Part shown: positions 6,965-14,877 of the stretch, piece after piece
Layout: each line of letters opens with the position of its first letter
How positions within the stretch are numbered: the stretch's first letter is position 1
Assembly: GCA_027365775.1 (NCBI GenBank)
Contig: DAHXLX010000019.1
Coordinates: 1-47,023 of the forward strand
Source of the DNA: Candidatus Saccharimonadota bacterium
GTDB lineage: Bacteria; Patescibacteriota; Saccharimonadia; Saccharimonadales; UBA4665
Length of the DNA stretch: 47,023 nucleotides
Direction: 5' to 3'
The notes under the pieces: generated by a model
What the model was told of the DNA's origin: nothing
Seen by the model: the letters and a program-made list of their open reading frames with translations, nothing else
The model's database searches: none
Program-made: the position numbers and the translations under genes

Positions 6965-8512
6965 CTAAGACTGAGCTACAATTTCAAATCGGCCATTGAC
7001 GATATTCAGCTTATAGCTAGTCGAACGATTAATGTCGGGCAGTTTTTGCAATAAGTTACCCATTACCAAACCGCGACTGTCCATAACGTATCCCTGGCCG
7101 CCGTACATATACTGCGAATCACTTAATGATGGATAGATTAGACCCGGGCTAGATTTATCAATGGTTACCGGTGCATCGGGGCTGTTGGGATAAATGTTCA
7201 CAATTCCGCCGAGAGAAACGTCAACCGCCTGGACAGTACCGGGATAACCGTAATATCCGATCATCACATCGCCATTCTGTCCGGTTCCAATTAACGGATT
7301 GTTAATGACCAATGATGCGTCTCCGGACGGGCCGCCCTGGGCCGGAAATTCGATCATTGCCGTACCGTTAATATAAGCCTTTTCGGTTCTCGGATTGCTG
7401 AATGCTAGACCGGCCTCGTATACTGCCGACGCCACAGGGTTGCCAATACCGGGTATATCACTTGTATCAGGAACAATATTGATTACCGAAGTGGATTTGG
7501 GTGCCTGGAAGTTAAAACCGCAAGTGGCGCTGTAATTATCCCAGTCGATAAACGGAAATGTCTGTTTCATATACTCCAAGTTGCCGACAGGGTTATAGAA
7601 CGAGTTCGTTTCATCATAGAGGTCGGAAAACCCCCAAAAAACCGACAAAGGACCGATCAGTTTAGGTTCGCCGTTAACTAAGACAAAGCCGCCAGAACCA
7701 CTGGCGCCAAAGCTACAGACATCTTTGTCCCACTTGCTGTCGGCTTTTGGCACCGCTGTAACCAAGACGTCAAGACTTTCTCCGTTGGATGCTGTTGTTT
7801 CGAGCTGTCCGACATAGGTCATCTTAAATTGTTGTGCCGTTGGTATACCGTTAATATCATATTGATTTACTGGCCAGCCGCGCATGTACACAACCGACTT
7901 TCCCGGTATTAAATTGTCGATTGCCGTCTCGGACAAGCGGGAATCCCGATAACCGGCTTCAACCGCTTGGACGGTATAACCGGGTAGTACACCAAGCATA
8001 TAATCGTTATTTAGCCCATTATTAATAACCACTTTAGACAATTGTCCAACAGGCTTCATATCGGCAAGCGAGATGCCGGTCTCGGCAATATACGGCATTT
8101 GGACATCGTAAATCTGGCCGGTATTTGTTGTGATAACATCAGGCGCCAGGTGTTCAGATTTAGTTTCAGTATCCGTCACAAAGCCGCAATGCTTTGCTGA
8201 GGCCACACCAACGACCGGTTCGCTTAACTCGCCGTCTTGATGAATTAGCGTGCCGGAACAACCAGCCCCCGACAAATAAATCGCATTGTTGTTGGCAAAT
8301 TCCTGGGCTAACAATGGAAATTTTACTTCAGTAATTTGGCTGTCATTGGTGTTTAAGGCTGTCGCTAATATCGGCTTTGATTCAGATATCGGTGATGCCG
8401 ATGCTGCTTGGTTACCACGATCATATGCAATGCCGCTCAAAGCCGTGAAAGCCAGCAAACTACTCACCGCTATTCTATCGATATGGCGGACCTCAGCCGT
8501 ATTCTTATGCAT
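6965..8512 (-). CDS. Secreted trypsin-like serine protease
   Basis: The 515-residue protein starts with a charged segment and one hydrophobic stretch (about 13-30) that looks like a signal peptide or anchor. The S1-type core shows C85-S-G-T-L-I, then A-S-A-K-H108-C109 with the catalytic His and a likely C85-C109 disulfide. Later comes C266-S-F-G-A-S-G-S273-G-G-F with the nucleophile Ser in the usual S-G-G context; the catalytic Asp is not certain, though D170 is a candidate. The C-terminal third (about 340-515) is Gly/Pro/Ser-rich with beta-strand character and resembles a surface domain. It may act on host or neighbouring-cell proteins. It is a single gene between ftsK and rnj. Confidence 0.75.
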   Translation of the reverse strand: MHKNTAEVRHIDRIAVSSLLAFTALSGIAYDRGNQAASASPISESKPILATALNTNDSQITEVKFPLLAQEFANNNAIYLSGAGCSGTLIHQDGELSEPVVGVASAKHCGFVTDTETKSEHLAPDVITTNTGQIYDVQMPYIAETGISLADMKPVGQLSKVVINNGLNNDYMLGVLPGYTVQAVEAGYRDSRLSETAIDNLIPGKSVVYMRGWPVNQYDINGIPTAQQFKMTYVGQLETTASNGESLDVLVTAVPKADSKWDKDVCSFGASGSGGFVLVNGEPKLIGPLSVFWGFSDLYDETNSFYNPVGNLEYMKQTFPFIDWDNYSATCGFNFQAPKSTSVINIVPDTSDIPGIGNPVASAVYEAGLAFSNPRTEKAYINGTAMIEFPAQGGPSGDASLVINNPLIGTGQNGDVMIGYYGYPGTVQAVDVSLGGIVNIYPNSPDAPVTIDKSSPGLIYPSLSDSQYMYGGQGYVMDSRGLVMGNLLQKLPDINRSTSYKLNIVNGRFEIVAQS

Positions 8513-8599
8513 ATAAATAACTCAACAAGCTATGTCTATAAGTCTACTAACACCACAATATTTTAACATGACTCAAACGATAAGTCAATATATGATCAT

Positions 8600-10627
8600 C
8601 TAGTCCGGCTGGTCCTGACCAAGTAAGCGGGCGCGCATTTCCTGAAAGCGACGTTGTTGATCGGCAGCAAGCTCTTCGGCGGTTTTAGTCTTGGACTGGT
8701 GCACGGTTTTAGCTTCCACCTTGCCACCGATTACGTTAACAACCGGTATAACTATCGGGCTTCCTTGTGTCTGCTCGAACAGGTAATGAGTTACATGGTC
8801 TTTAAGTTCGGCTTTGAATCGGTCGAGGTCAACTCTTTTGAACCGTTGTGCAACTGCACGTTTAAGCTCATTTCTCAGTCCGCTCATAATTTCCTCATTA
8901 TCACGCATATAGATGAAACCGCGGCTGATTATATCCGGTGAGGTAAGTAAGTTGCCGGATTTCTTATCGATCGTTAACACTACCGCTACTAACCCTTCCT
9001 CGCTTAACAATACCCGGTCTTTTACGACTACGTTACTGACAATTGAACCGGTCTGGTCAACCAGCAAGCTGCCAGCGGGTACGGAGTCCCCTTTCTGCCA
9101 CTTATCGGCGGTGAACAAAAACGAATCACCGTTCTCGGCCAATATAACATTGTCCCGTTTCCAGCCCTCTTCAACCGCCATTTCGGCGTAGTAACGACGG
9201 TTCAGTGCGCCGGCATAAATCGGCAGGAAGAACTTAGGCCGAACTATATGCAGCATCTCCCGATACTCGTCGCGCCGGGCATGGCCGGACACGTGCAATG
9301 GGCCGACATTGTCTATTTCGTGAGTTGGATGGCGATAAAGGTGCACGCCCCGTTTTACCAGTTCATTACCAATTTCTTCGTAACGAACTTCGTTGCCGGG
9401 AATCGGCGTTGAGCTAACCACAACCGTATCGCCTTCTTTGAGCTTGATGTGCTTATGCGTCCCTTCAGCCATACGTTGCAGCGCGGCACCCGGTTCACCT
9501 TGACCGCCGGTACAAATCACTAAGACCTGCCGGTCAGGAATATTCGGCATTTCACGCATCGGCAAAACTGTACCCTTGGGTATCTTAAGAATGCCCTGCC
9601 GTACGGCTATCTCAGCGTACGAAATCATGCTTCGACCATCAAGCGCTACCCGCCTTCCGGCAGCAGCTGCGGCGTTAACTATCATTTGTACCCGATTCAT
9701 GTTTGAGGAAAAGATTGCCACAAATACCCTACCCTCCGCGCTGCCGATAATATCGTGGAAGCTTTGCTGCAGGGTATGCTCGGTTGGTGTTCTTCCGGGC
9801 AGCGGAGTATTGCAACTATCGCTCATCAGCAGTAAAACGCCCTCGTCACCGAGTTGTTTCAATCTTGCCGCGTCGGTTGGCTTCTCGTCTAAAGGTTCGG
9901 GATCCAACCGCCAGTCTCCAGTGTTGATTATCCGACCAACCGGTGTATCGACGACTATCGAACTGGATTCTGGTACCGAGTGAGTGATCCGAACAAGCTC
10001 GACGAAGAATGCTCCCAGCTTGAGCCGTTCATGATTGTCCATATTCATGACAACAAGCTGTGGACTGAAGTCCAGACCAGATTCGGCAAACGCATCCTCA
10101 AACGTCTTGGCAACAACCCCGAGCGTAAACCGTGAACCGTAAATAGGTGCCGGGAATTTCGGCACAATATGCTTAAGTCCGCCAAGATGATCCAGGTGCC
10201 CATGACTAATTATGTAGCCACGGATTTTAGGCTTGATCGTCTCGAGATAGGAGGTGTCGGCTATAGTATAGTTCACACCCGGTAATTCAATGCCCAGATT
10301 ATTGCCGCAATCAAGGATCAAAGCGTCGTTTTCCCATTCCAACACCTGCATGTTTTTCTCACCAATCGCTTCCTGGCCGCCGAGAAAACTTATTTTCAGT
10401 TTACCGTTCATGTCATCGGCGATTACATTTGCCCGTCGGCTATTCGGCATCTCACTACTAGAATATTGATTGGCGATTTTTTGGGCATCCATCTGGGTGC
10501 GCTTCTGGGCACGGACTGCTTGTGAACGGGATATTTTTAACCCACCCCCTAGCTGGGTGGAGTCGGTGTTGCGACCATGGTTTCGTCTCGGTTTAGGTGG
10601 TCTTAAATTATTCTTTTCTTGTTCCAT
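8600..10627 (-). CDS. rnj: Ribonuclease J
   Basis: This 675-residue metallo-beta-lactamase/beta-CASP ribonuclease has both endonuclease and 5'-3' exonuclease activity in the family and matures and degrades mRNA and rRNA. Zinc motif S-H142-G-H144-L-D146-H147-L-G-G is clear, followed by the beta-CASP domain (for example V-F-V-A-I-F-S-S-N-M-N-R) and the C-terminal domain. Typical RNase J is about 555 residues. The extra length is mainly a basic, Asn/Arg-rich N-terminal extension of about 75 residues, probably disordered and RNA-binding. It is the last gene of the pnp cluster, one base after the UDG stop, so it is probably translationally coupled. Confidence 0.95.
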   Translation of the reverse strand: MEQEKNNLRPPKPRRNHGRNTDSTQLGGGLKISRSQAVRAQKRTQMDAQKIANQYSSSEMPNSRRANVIADDMNGKLKISFLGGQEAIGEKNMQVLEWENDALILDCGNNLGIELPGVNYTIADTSYLETIKPKIRGYIISHGHLDHLGGLKHIVPKFPAPIYGSRFTLGVVAKTFEDAFAESGLDFSPQLVVMNMDNHERLKLGAFFVELVRITHSVPESSSIVVDTPVGRIINTGDWRLDPEPLDEKPTDAARLKQLGDEGVLLLMSDSCNTPLPGRTPTEHTLQQSFHDIIGSAEGRVFVAIFSSNMNRVQMIVNAAAAAGRRVALDGRSMISYAEIAVRQGILKIPKGTVLPMREMPNIPDRQVLVICTGGQGEPGAALQRMAEGTHKHIKLKEGDTVVVSSTPIPGNEVRYEEIGNELVKRGVHLYRHPTHEIDNVGPLHVSGHARRDEYREMLHIVRPKFFLPIYAGALNRRYYAEMAVEEGWKRDNVILAENGDSFLFTADKWQKGDSVPAGSLLVDQTGSIVSNVVVKDRVLLSEEGLVAVVLTIDKKSGNLLTSPDIISRGFIYMRDNEEIMSGLRNELKRAVAQRFKRVDLDRFKAELKDHVTHYLFEQTQGSPIVIPVVNVIGGKVEAKTVHQSKTKTAEELAADQQRRFQEMRARLLGQDQPD

Positions 10628-10628
10628 T

Positions 10629-11282
10629 TTATGATTTAGTTATCCTTTCTCGATTTAAATGCTTAATTTGGTTATTCGTATCTTCAGCCGCTAAACGGAT
10701 TATGTCCGGTATCTGAGCAAAATCGTCAATCAATGTCTGTCGCATCGATCCGTTATACAGTGCCGCCGCAGGATGAAATAGCGGCAGCAATATTATTTTC
10801 AGATCGGCACCGGCAAATCTTAAGCTTATTCTTTTCGGTAGTCCGTGGTCGCGGCTGATACGCAGCTCCGGCAGGAAACAGTTGGCCGAATGTCGGCCGA
10901 GAGCTATAACAATCTTGGGTCTAATAACTTCCAGCTGTTTTTGCAAATAAGGTAAAAATGCTTTCTTTTCGTCCGGGTTAGGATCCCTATTTGCTGGCGG
11001 ACGATACTTAACAATATTGGTTATGTATACATTTTCTCGTTTTAGACCGATCATCGCCAGCATATCGTTTAAAAACTTACCGGCTGCGCCAACAAATGGT
11101 AAACCTGTTTCATCCTCTCGTTTGCCTGGTGCCTCGCCGACGAAAACTATCTCGCTGTCAGGGCTACCATCACCGAAAACCAGCCGTGTGGCTTGTGACG
11201 CCAACTCTGGACAGACCTGGTTATCGAGTATGCTTTGCTTGATGTTTGCCAATTCTAGGAGTTTATTTTCGGGCGAATGCAT
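10629..11282 (-). CDS. Family 4-type uracil-DNA glycosylase without Fe-S ligands
   Basis: The 217-residue protein has the family 4 motifs G49-E-A-P-G-K-R-E-D-E-T-G-L-P-F-V-G (uracil pocket) and H170-P-A. It should excise uracil from DNA. Family 4 enzymes hold a [4Fe-4S] cluster with four cysteines, in the pattern C-x2-C near the N-terminus and K-C-R-P-P plus A-A-C further on. Here the positions read N21-x2-C24, Y93 (V-K-Y-R-P-P) and F109 (K-A-F-L-P-Y-L). Only one ligand remains, and the only other cysteine is C135, so the cluster is almost surely absent. It overlaps the small membrane-protein gene by 20 bp and precedes rnj. Confidence 0.88.
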   Translation of the reverse strand: MHSPENKLLELANIKQSILDNQVCPELASQATRLVFGDGSPDSEIVFVGEAPGKREDETGLPFVGAAGKFLNDMLAMIGLKRENVYITNIVKYRPPANRDPNPDEKKAFLPYLQKQLEVIRPKIVIALGRHSANCFLPELRISRDHGLPKRISLRFAGADLKIILLPLFHPAAALYNGSMRQTLIDDFAQIPDIIRLAAEDTNNQIKHLNRERITKS

Positions 11283-11487
11283 GAAAAATGTCCTTTATTA
11301 ACCGGGACAGGAACTTAAGCGAAACTATCAGGCAGACTAGCGTCAACAGATAGTACCATAAGTTGCCGTAATTAATACTTAGTGAAGCGAATATATAGCT
11401 CATACCAATACCGGCAAGCATTATTGCCATCTCTCCAGTCTTAGAGTTTTTAAAATTAGCAAACCGATTAGCATGCGCCTGTTTCAT
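11263..11487 (-). CDS. Small two-helix membrane protein
   Basis: The 74-residue predicted protein has a polar N-terminus, two hydrophobic helices (about 19-37 and 43-62) and a basic tail. It starts 5 bp after the pnp stop and overlaps the UDG start by 20 bp, so it fits the operon without gaps. No family was recognised. The clean membrane topology supports a real gene, but there is no obvious ribosome-binding site, so it is probably translated by coupling to pnp. A membrane anchor for the RNA-degrading enzymes encoded on either side is possible but speculative. Confidence 0.6.
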   Translation of the reverse strand: MKQAHANRFANFKNSKTGEMAIMLAGIGMSYIFASLSINYGNLWYYLLTLVCLIVSLKFLSRLIKDIFHAFARK

Positions 11488-11492
11488 TGCCG

Positions 11493-13640
11493 TTATTTTT
11501 TAGCTTGCTTATCATTAAGCTCACGCTTGGCTGCTTTCATTGACAATTGCAATCGTCCTCGATCGTCGATTGCTACCAGTTTTACTGTAACCCGGTCGCC
11601 TTCTTTGACCACATCACTTGGCTTATTGACCCGCTCCTCGCTCATCTCCGAAACATGGACAAGCCCGTCTTTACCGGGAAGTATCTGAACAAATGCACCG
11701 AAATCCAGCACGCTGACTACCGGTACATTGTCATAAATTTTGCCGACTTCCGGCTCGGCGGTAATACTTTGAATCCACTGTTTGGCAGCACCGATACTCG
11801 CCATATCCGGGCTGGCAATTCTAATTGTGCCGTCATCCTTGATGTCTATTTCGGTTCCGGTTTCAGATGTTATCTTCTGAATCGTTTCCCCGCCTTTACC
11901 GATCACTTCGCGAATTTTATCGGGATTGATTTGAATCGATTCGACCCGTGGTGCATATTTGCTTAATTCACTTTTAACGGCTGGTATCGTTTGCAGCATG
12001 TGGTTAAGAATATATGCCCGGCCTTCCTTGGCTTGAATTAAGGCTTGTTTAAGCGTTTCGACACTTAAGCCGTGGACCTTCATGTCCATTTGTAAAGCGG
12101 TGATTCCTTTTGCCGTACCGGCGACTTTGAAGTCCATATCTCCGGCAAAATCTTCAGCATCGGCAATGTCGCTCAATATATAGCTCGTTTCTCCGTCCAT
12201 TATTAGCCCCATGGCTATACCGCTTACCGGTGCCTCTATTGGTACGCCGGCATCCATCAGTGCCATACAGCTTGAACACGTAGCCGCCATACTGGTTGAT
12301 CCATTCTGACTCATTATTTCGGTTACCGAGCGGATGGCATATGGAAATTCACTCTCACTTGGGATGACCGGCATTAAAGCTCGCTCGGCCAGATAGCTGT
12401 GACCGATTTCTCGCCGACCCGGACTGCCGAGCCGGCGCACCTCCCCGACTGTCCATCCAGGCGCATTGTAATGATGCATGTAGCGTTTTTCGGTGTTAGA
12501 CTCCATCGTATCGATCATCTGGGCGTAACTCAATGGTGCCAAGGTTACGATATTCATCGCTTGGGTTATGCCACGGGTAAACAGACTTGAGCCGTGGGCT
12601 CTAGGTAAGAATCCTACTTCACTGCTTAGCGGTCGGATCTGTGTAAGTTTTCGGCCGTCAGGTCTTATCTTATCTTTAATCACTCCTTCCCTAACATCTT
12701 TATGAACAGCCAGTGTGAATGCATCGTCGTACGCTTGCTTCTGCTCGTCGTAGCCATTCAGCTTGGTACCCAGATCTTCATGCATAGCATCGCGTAAGCT
12801 TTGAATCATTTGATTACGTTCCGGATACGGCGCTCTTAAGTTGGCGCCGAGCTTCCCTTCAACCCAGTCATCAACAGTTTTCCTGATAGATTCGTCCGGT
12901 AGGGTAAGAACAAATTCCTGCTTCTCGGGATTGATTTTAGCCATGAGGTCGTTTTGTAAAGCAATGGCTGGTTGCATGGCCGTATGCGCATAGCTGATAG
13001 CTTCGGCAATTTGTTCTTCGCTGACTTGGTTGGCGCCAGCTTCGACCATCATTACTCCTTCCCTGGTGCCGGCAACAACCAGGTCAAGCCGGCCGTTTTC
13101 CTGTTGATTGCCGTCTAGGAACGCTGCGAACTTACCGTCTTCGTTAATTCCGACCCTTAGACCGGCTACTGGACCGTCAAACGGCGCACCGGTTAGCATA
13201 AAGGCCGCACTCATGGCAATCATCGCCACCATATCCGGACGGAACGAGGGGTCCATAGACAGTACCGTAGCTATTCCTTGGACCTCATGCCGATAACCTT
13301 TCGGCCAAAGCGGCCTGATCGGTCTGTCTATCAGCCGGCCGATCAAAATTGCCTCGTCACTGGGTCTGCCTTCACGTTTTATATACCGTGAGCCACTGAT
13401 TTTCCCGGCCGCATAAAATTTCTCTTCATAATCTATGCTCAGCGGAAAATAATCGAAACCATCAACCGCTTCCTTGCTGAGCATTGCCGTACCAAGGACG
13501 ACTGTGTCGCCGTATCTCGCAATTACCGAGGCGTTCGATCTAAAACCGACACGGTTTACCTCCAAACTCAATCGCCGACCACAAAAATCGGTTTCAACAG
13601 TAATAATCGGTTTGCCGAATGGATTTATTATTTTTCCCAA
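11493..13640 (-). CDS. pnp: Polyribonucleotide nucleotidyltransferase (PNPase)
   Basis: The 715-residue phosphorolytic 3'-5' exoribonuclease has two RNase PH domains (about 10-230 and 310-540) joined by a helical linker. A KH domain follows (I-R-E-V-I-G-K-G-G-E-T-I-Q-K-I), then an S1 domain (G-K-I-Y-D-N-V-P-V-V-S-V-L-D-F-G-A-F-V) and a lysine-rich tail. In the second PH domain A-L-M-D-A-G-V-P and the I-L-S-D-I-A-D-A-E-D segment of the active centre are intact. The start is TTG at 13640, chosen because AAAGGA precedes it at proper spacing and no ATG fits. A structured 200-nt spacer separates it from rpsO. Confidence 0.97.
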   Translation of the reverse strand: MGKIINPFGKPIITVETDFCGRRLSLEVNRVGFRSNASVIARYGDTVVLGTAMLSKEAVDGFDYFPLSIDYEEKFYAAGKISGSRYIKREGRPSDEAILIGRLIDRPIRPLWPKGYRHEVQGIATVLSMDPSFRPDMVAMIAMSAAFMLTGAPFDGPVAGLRVGINEDGKFAAFLDGNQQENGRLDLVVAGTREGVMMVEAGANQVSEEQIAEAISYAHTAMQPAIALQNDLMAKINPEKQEFVLTLPDESIRKTVDDWVEGKLGANLRAPYPERNQMIQSLRDAMHEDLGTKLNGYDEQKQAYDDAFTLAVHKDVREGVIKDKIRPDGRKLTQIRPLSSEVGFLPRAHGSSLFTRGITQAMNIVTLAPLSYAQMIDTMESNTEKRYMHHYNAPGWTVGEVRRLGSPGRREIGHSYLAERALMPVIPSESEFPYAIRSVTEIMSQNGSTSMAATCSSCMALMDAGVPIEAPVSGIAMGLIMDGETSYILSDIADAEDFAGDMDFKVAGTAKGITALQMDMKVHGLSVETLKQALIQAKEGRAYILNHMLQTIPAVKSELSKYAPRVESIQINPDKIREVIGKGGETIQKITSETGTEIDIKDDGTIRIASPDMASIGAAKQWIQSITAEPEVGKIYDNVPVVSVLDFGAFVQILPGKDGLVHVSEMSEERVNKPSDVVKEGDRVTVKLVAIDDRGRLQLSMKAAKRELNDKQAKK

Positions 13641-13683
13641 AGTTTATCCTTTCTCTACTAGCCGTTTCCTGAACGGAAGTTTT

Positions 13684-13757
13684 GGAGCAGAGTGCAAATA
13701 TATTGGTGGCCTTGTGCTGATCATTCTTTTAGCTCAATATATCTGTGGCTCTGCCCC
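13684..13757 (-). ncRNA. Long imperfect stem-loop in the pnp leader
   Basis: On the minus strand GGGGCAGAG pairs with CTCTGCTCC (9 bp, one wobble). Inside it GATATATTG pairs with CAATATATT (9 bp, one wobble) across a small internal loop. The total stem is about 18 bp with a roughly 29-nt apical region. It lies about 45 nt before the pnp start and resembles in position the RNase III-cleaved pnp leader of enterobacteria. Confidence 0.6.
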
Positions 13758-13776
13758 AGATCACTTGTAGTGTTTT

Positions 13777-13837
13777 AATGTGCACAAGCGCTTCTTCTCG
13801 AGCCTAACCTAACAAGAAGAATGAGTTTGAGCACATT
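13777..13837 (-). ncRNA. Stem-loop directly after rpsO in the rpsO-pnp spacer
   Basis: On the minus strand AATGTGC pairs with GCACATT (7 bp). CAA pairs with TTG after a T-T mismatch, and TTCTTCTTG pairs with CGAGAAGAA (9 bp, one wobble) around the loop TTAGGTTAGGCT. It begins 6 nt after the rpsO stop. No T-run follows, so it is not a simple terminator. It is probably a processing site between rpsO and pnp. Confidence 0.6.
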
Positions 13838-13843
13838 TGTGTA

Positions 13844-14110
13844 TTAGTGGCGTATGCCGAGTTTCTGGATCAGATCCAGATAACGCTGGCTGTCTTTGCC
13901 TGCTATATATCGAAGTAAACGGCGGCGCTTGCCAACCATTTGCAGTAAACCGCGTCTGGCCATGAAATCGTGCTGGTTCAATTTTGCATGCTCGGTTAAT
14001 TGCTTGATGCGTTCACTTAGAACAGCTACCTGCACACTGGCGCTGCCCGTATCTTTACTGTTAGCCTGTACGGTTTTAATCGTAGCCGCTTTATGCTCAC
14101 TCGTTATCAT
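13844..14110 (-). CDS. rpsO: 30S ribosomal protein S15
   Basis: The 88-residue protein is a standard S15: T-G-S-A-S-V-Q-V-A-V-L-S-E-R-I-K-Q-L-T, H-x-K-L-N-Q-H-D-F-M-A-R-R-G-L-L, and the terminal R-R-R-L-L-R-Y-I-A-G-K-D-S-Q-R-Y. It binds the three-way junction of 16S rRNA early in 30S assembly. The gene lies between truB and pnp as in many bacteria. It has its own promoter at 14119-14147 that would give a leaderless mRNA, so it can be expressed apart from truB. Confidence 0.97.
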   Translation of the reverse strand: MITSEHKAATIKTVQANSKDTGSASVQVAVLSERIKQLTEHAKLNQHDFMARRGLLQMVGKRRRLLRYIAGKDSQRYLDLIQKLGIRH

Positions 14111-14118
14111 TCATCTAT

Positions 14119-14147
14119 ACTCTAGCAAATATTGACATACTTTGCAA
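14119..14147 (-). promoter_or_regulatory. rpsO promoter (TTGCAA-17-TAGAGT), leaderless spacing
   Basis: On the minus strand TTGCAA (14142-14147) and TAGAGT (14119-14124) are 17 bp apart, and the -10 box ends 8 bp before the rpsO ATG. It occupies the short truB-rpsO gap. Confidence 0.6.
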
Positions 14148-14166
14148 TAGATGTCTTAAGCCGTCT

Positions 14167-14868
14167 TTATGGCAACTCAATCAATAGCCGCTCAATTGTT
14201 TGTTCATTAATATCTTCCGGCAGCGTTGAATTGAAAATTGAATAATTACCGATGCCTGTACGACGGAGTTCCTGCGTATATGCAACTGAGCCCAGCCGGT
14301 TACCGATAGTCTCAACCAACGATCTGACATAAGTACCGCTCGACACTTCAACATTGAATTTAATTAACGGAAAATCATATTCCAGCAATTCTATCCGATA
14401 GATATTGATAACTCTTGCATCGGGCAAGACCGGACGGTTATCGCGCGCCAGCTTATAAGCTCTCACGCCGTTAATCTTGATCGCCGAGTATGCCGGGGGA
14501 GTCTGCATGGACTCACCGATAAATGAATTCAGTACCTTATTCACTTGCTCAATTGACGGTCGCGGGATTATATCCGTCGGTGAAGATATTTCACCTTCAG
14601 GATCGCCGGTGGTGCTGTTGCTGCCGAGAATCATGGTCGCCTGATAACTTTTAGCTAATTTAAGCAACTCCTGAGAACGGGCGGTATATTTTTTACCGAC
14701 CAGAATTATCAGCAAACCGGTCGCAAAAGGATCGAGCGTTCCGCTATGGCCGACCTTTAGTCTTCTTGGCGGGATACCGATTTTTTTGGCAGCAAGTTTT
14801 CTCACAAAATTTACCGCATCAAAACTTGTCCAGCCGGCGGGTTTATCGAACAGCAATAAGCCTTGCAT
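14167..14868 (-). CDS. truB: tRNA pseudouridine55 synthase
   Basis: The 233-residue protein makes pseudouridine 55 in the T-loop of tRNAs. It shows G-L-L-L-F-D-K-P-A-G-W-T-S-F at the start and V-G-H-S-G-T-L-D45-P-F-A-T-G-L-L, where D45 is the catalytic Asp. It also has Q-T-P-P-A-Y-S-A-I-K-I-N-G and S-S-G-T-Y-V-R-S-L. The length is that of a compact TruB without a C-terminal PUA domain. It lies 9 bp after the DHH-like gene and before rpsO, the common truB-rpsO-pnp order. Confidence 0.96.
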   Translation of the reverse strand: MQGLLLFDKPAGWTSFDAVNFVRKLAAKKIGIPPRRLKVGHSGTLDPFATGLLIILVGKKYTARSQELLKLAKSYQATMILGSNSTTGDPEGEISSPTDIIPRPSIEQVNKVLNSFIGESMQTPPAYSAIKINGVRAYKLARDNRPVLPDARVINIYRIELLEYDFPLIKFNVEVSSGTYVRSLVETIGNRLGSVAYTQELRRTGIGNYSIFNSTLPEDINEQTIERLLIELP

Positions 14869-14877
14869 CTATGGTTT

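Noticed and set aside
7121-7500. Gly-rich segment of the protease as a possible repeat or CRISPR-like array
   Set aside because: No repeated unit of fixed length is seen; it is ordinary coding sequence.
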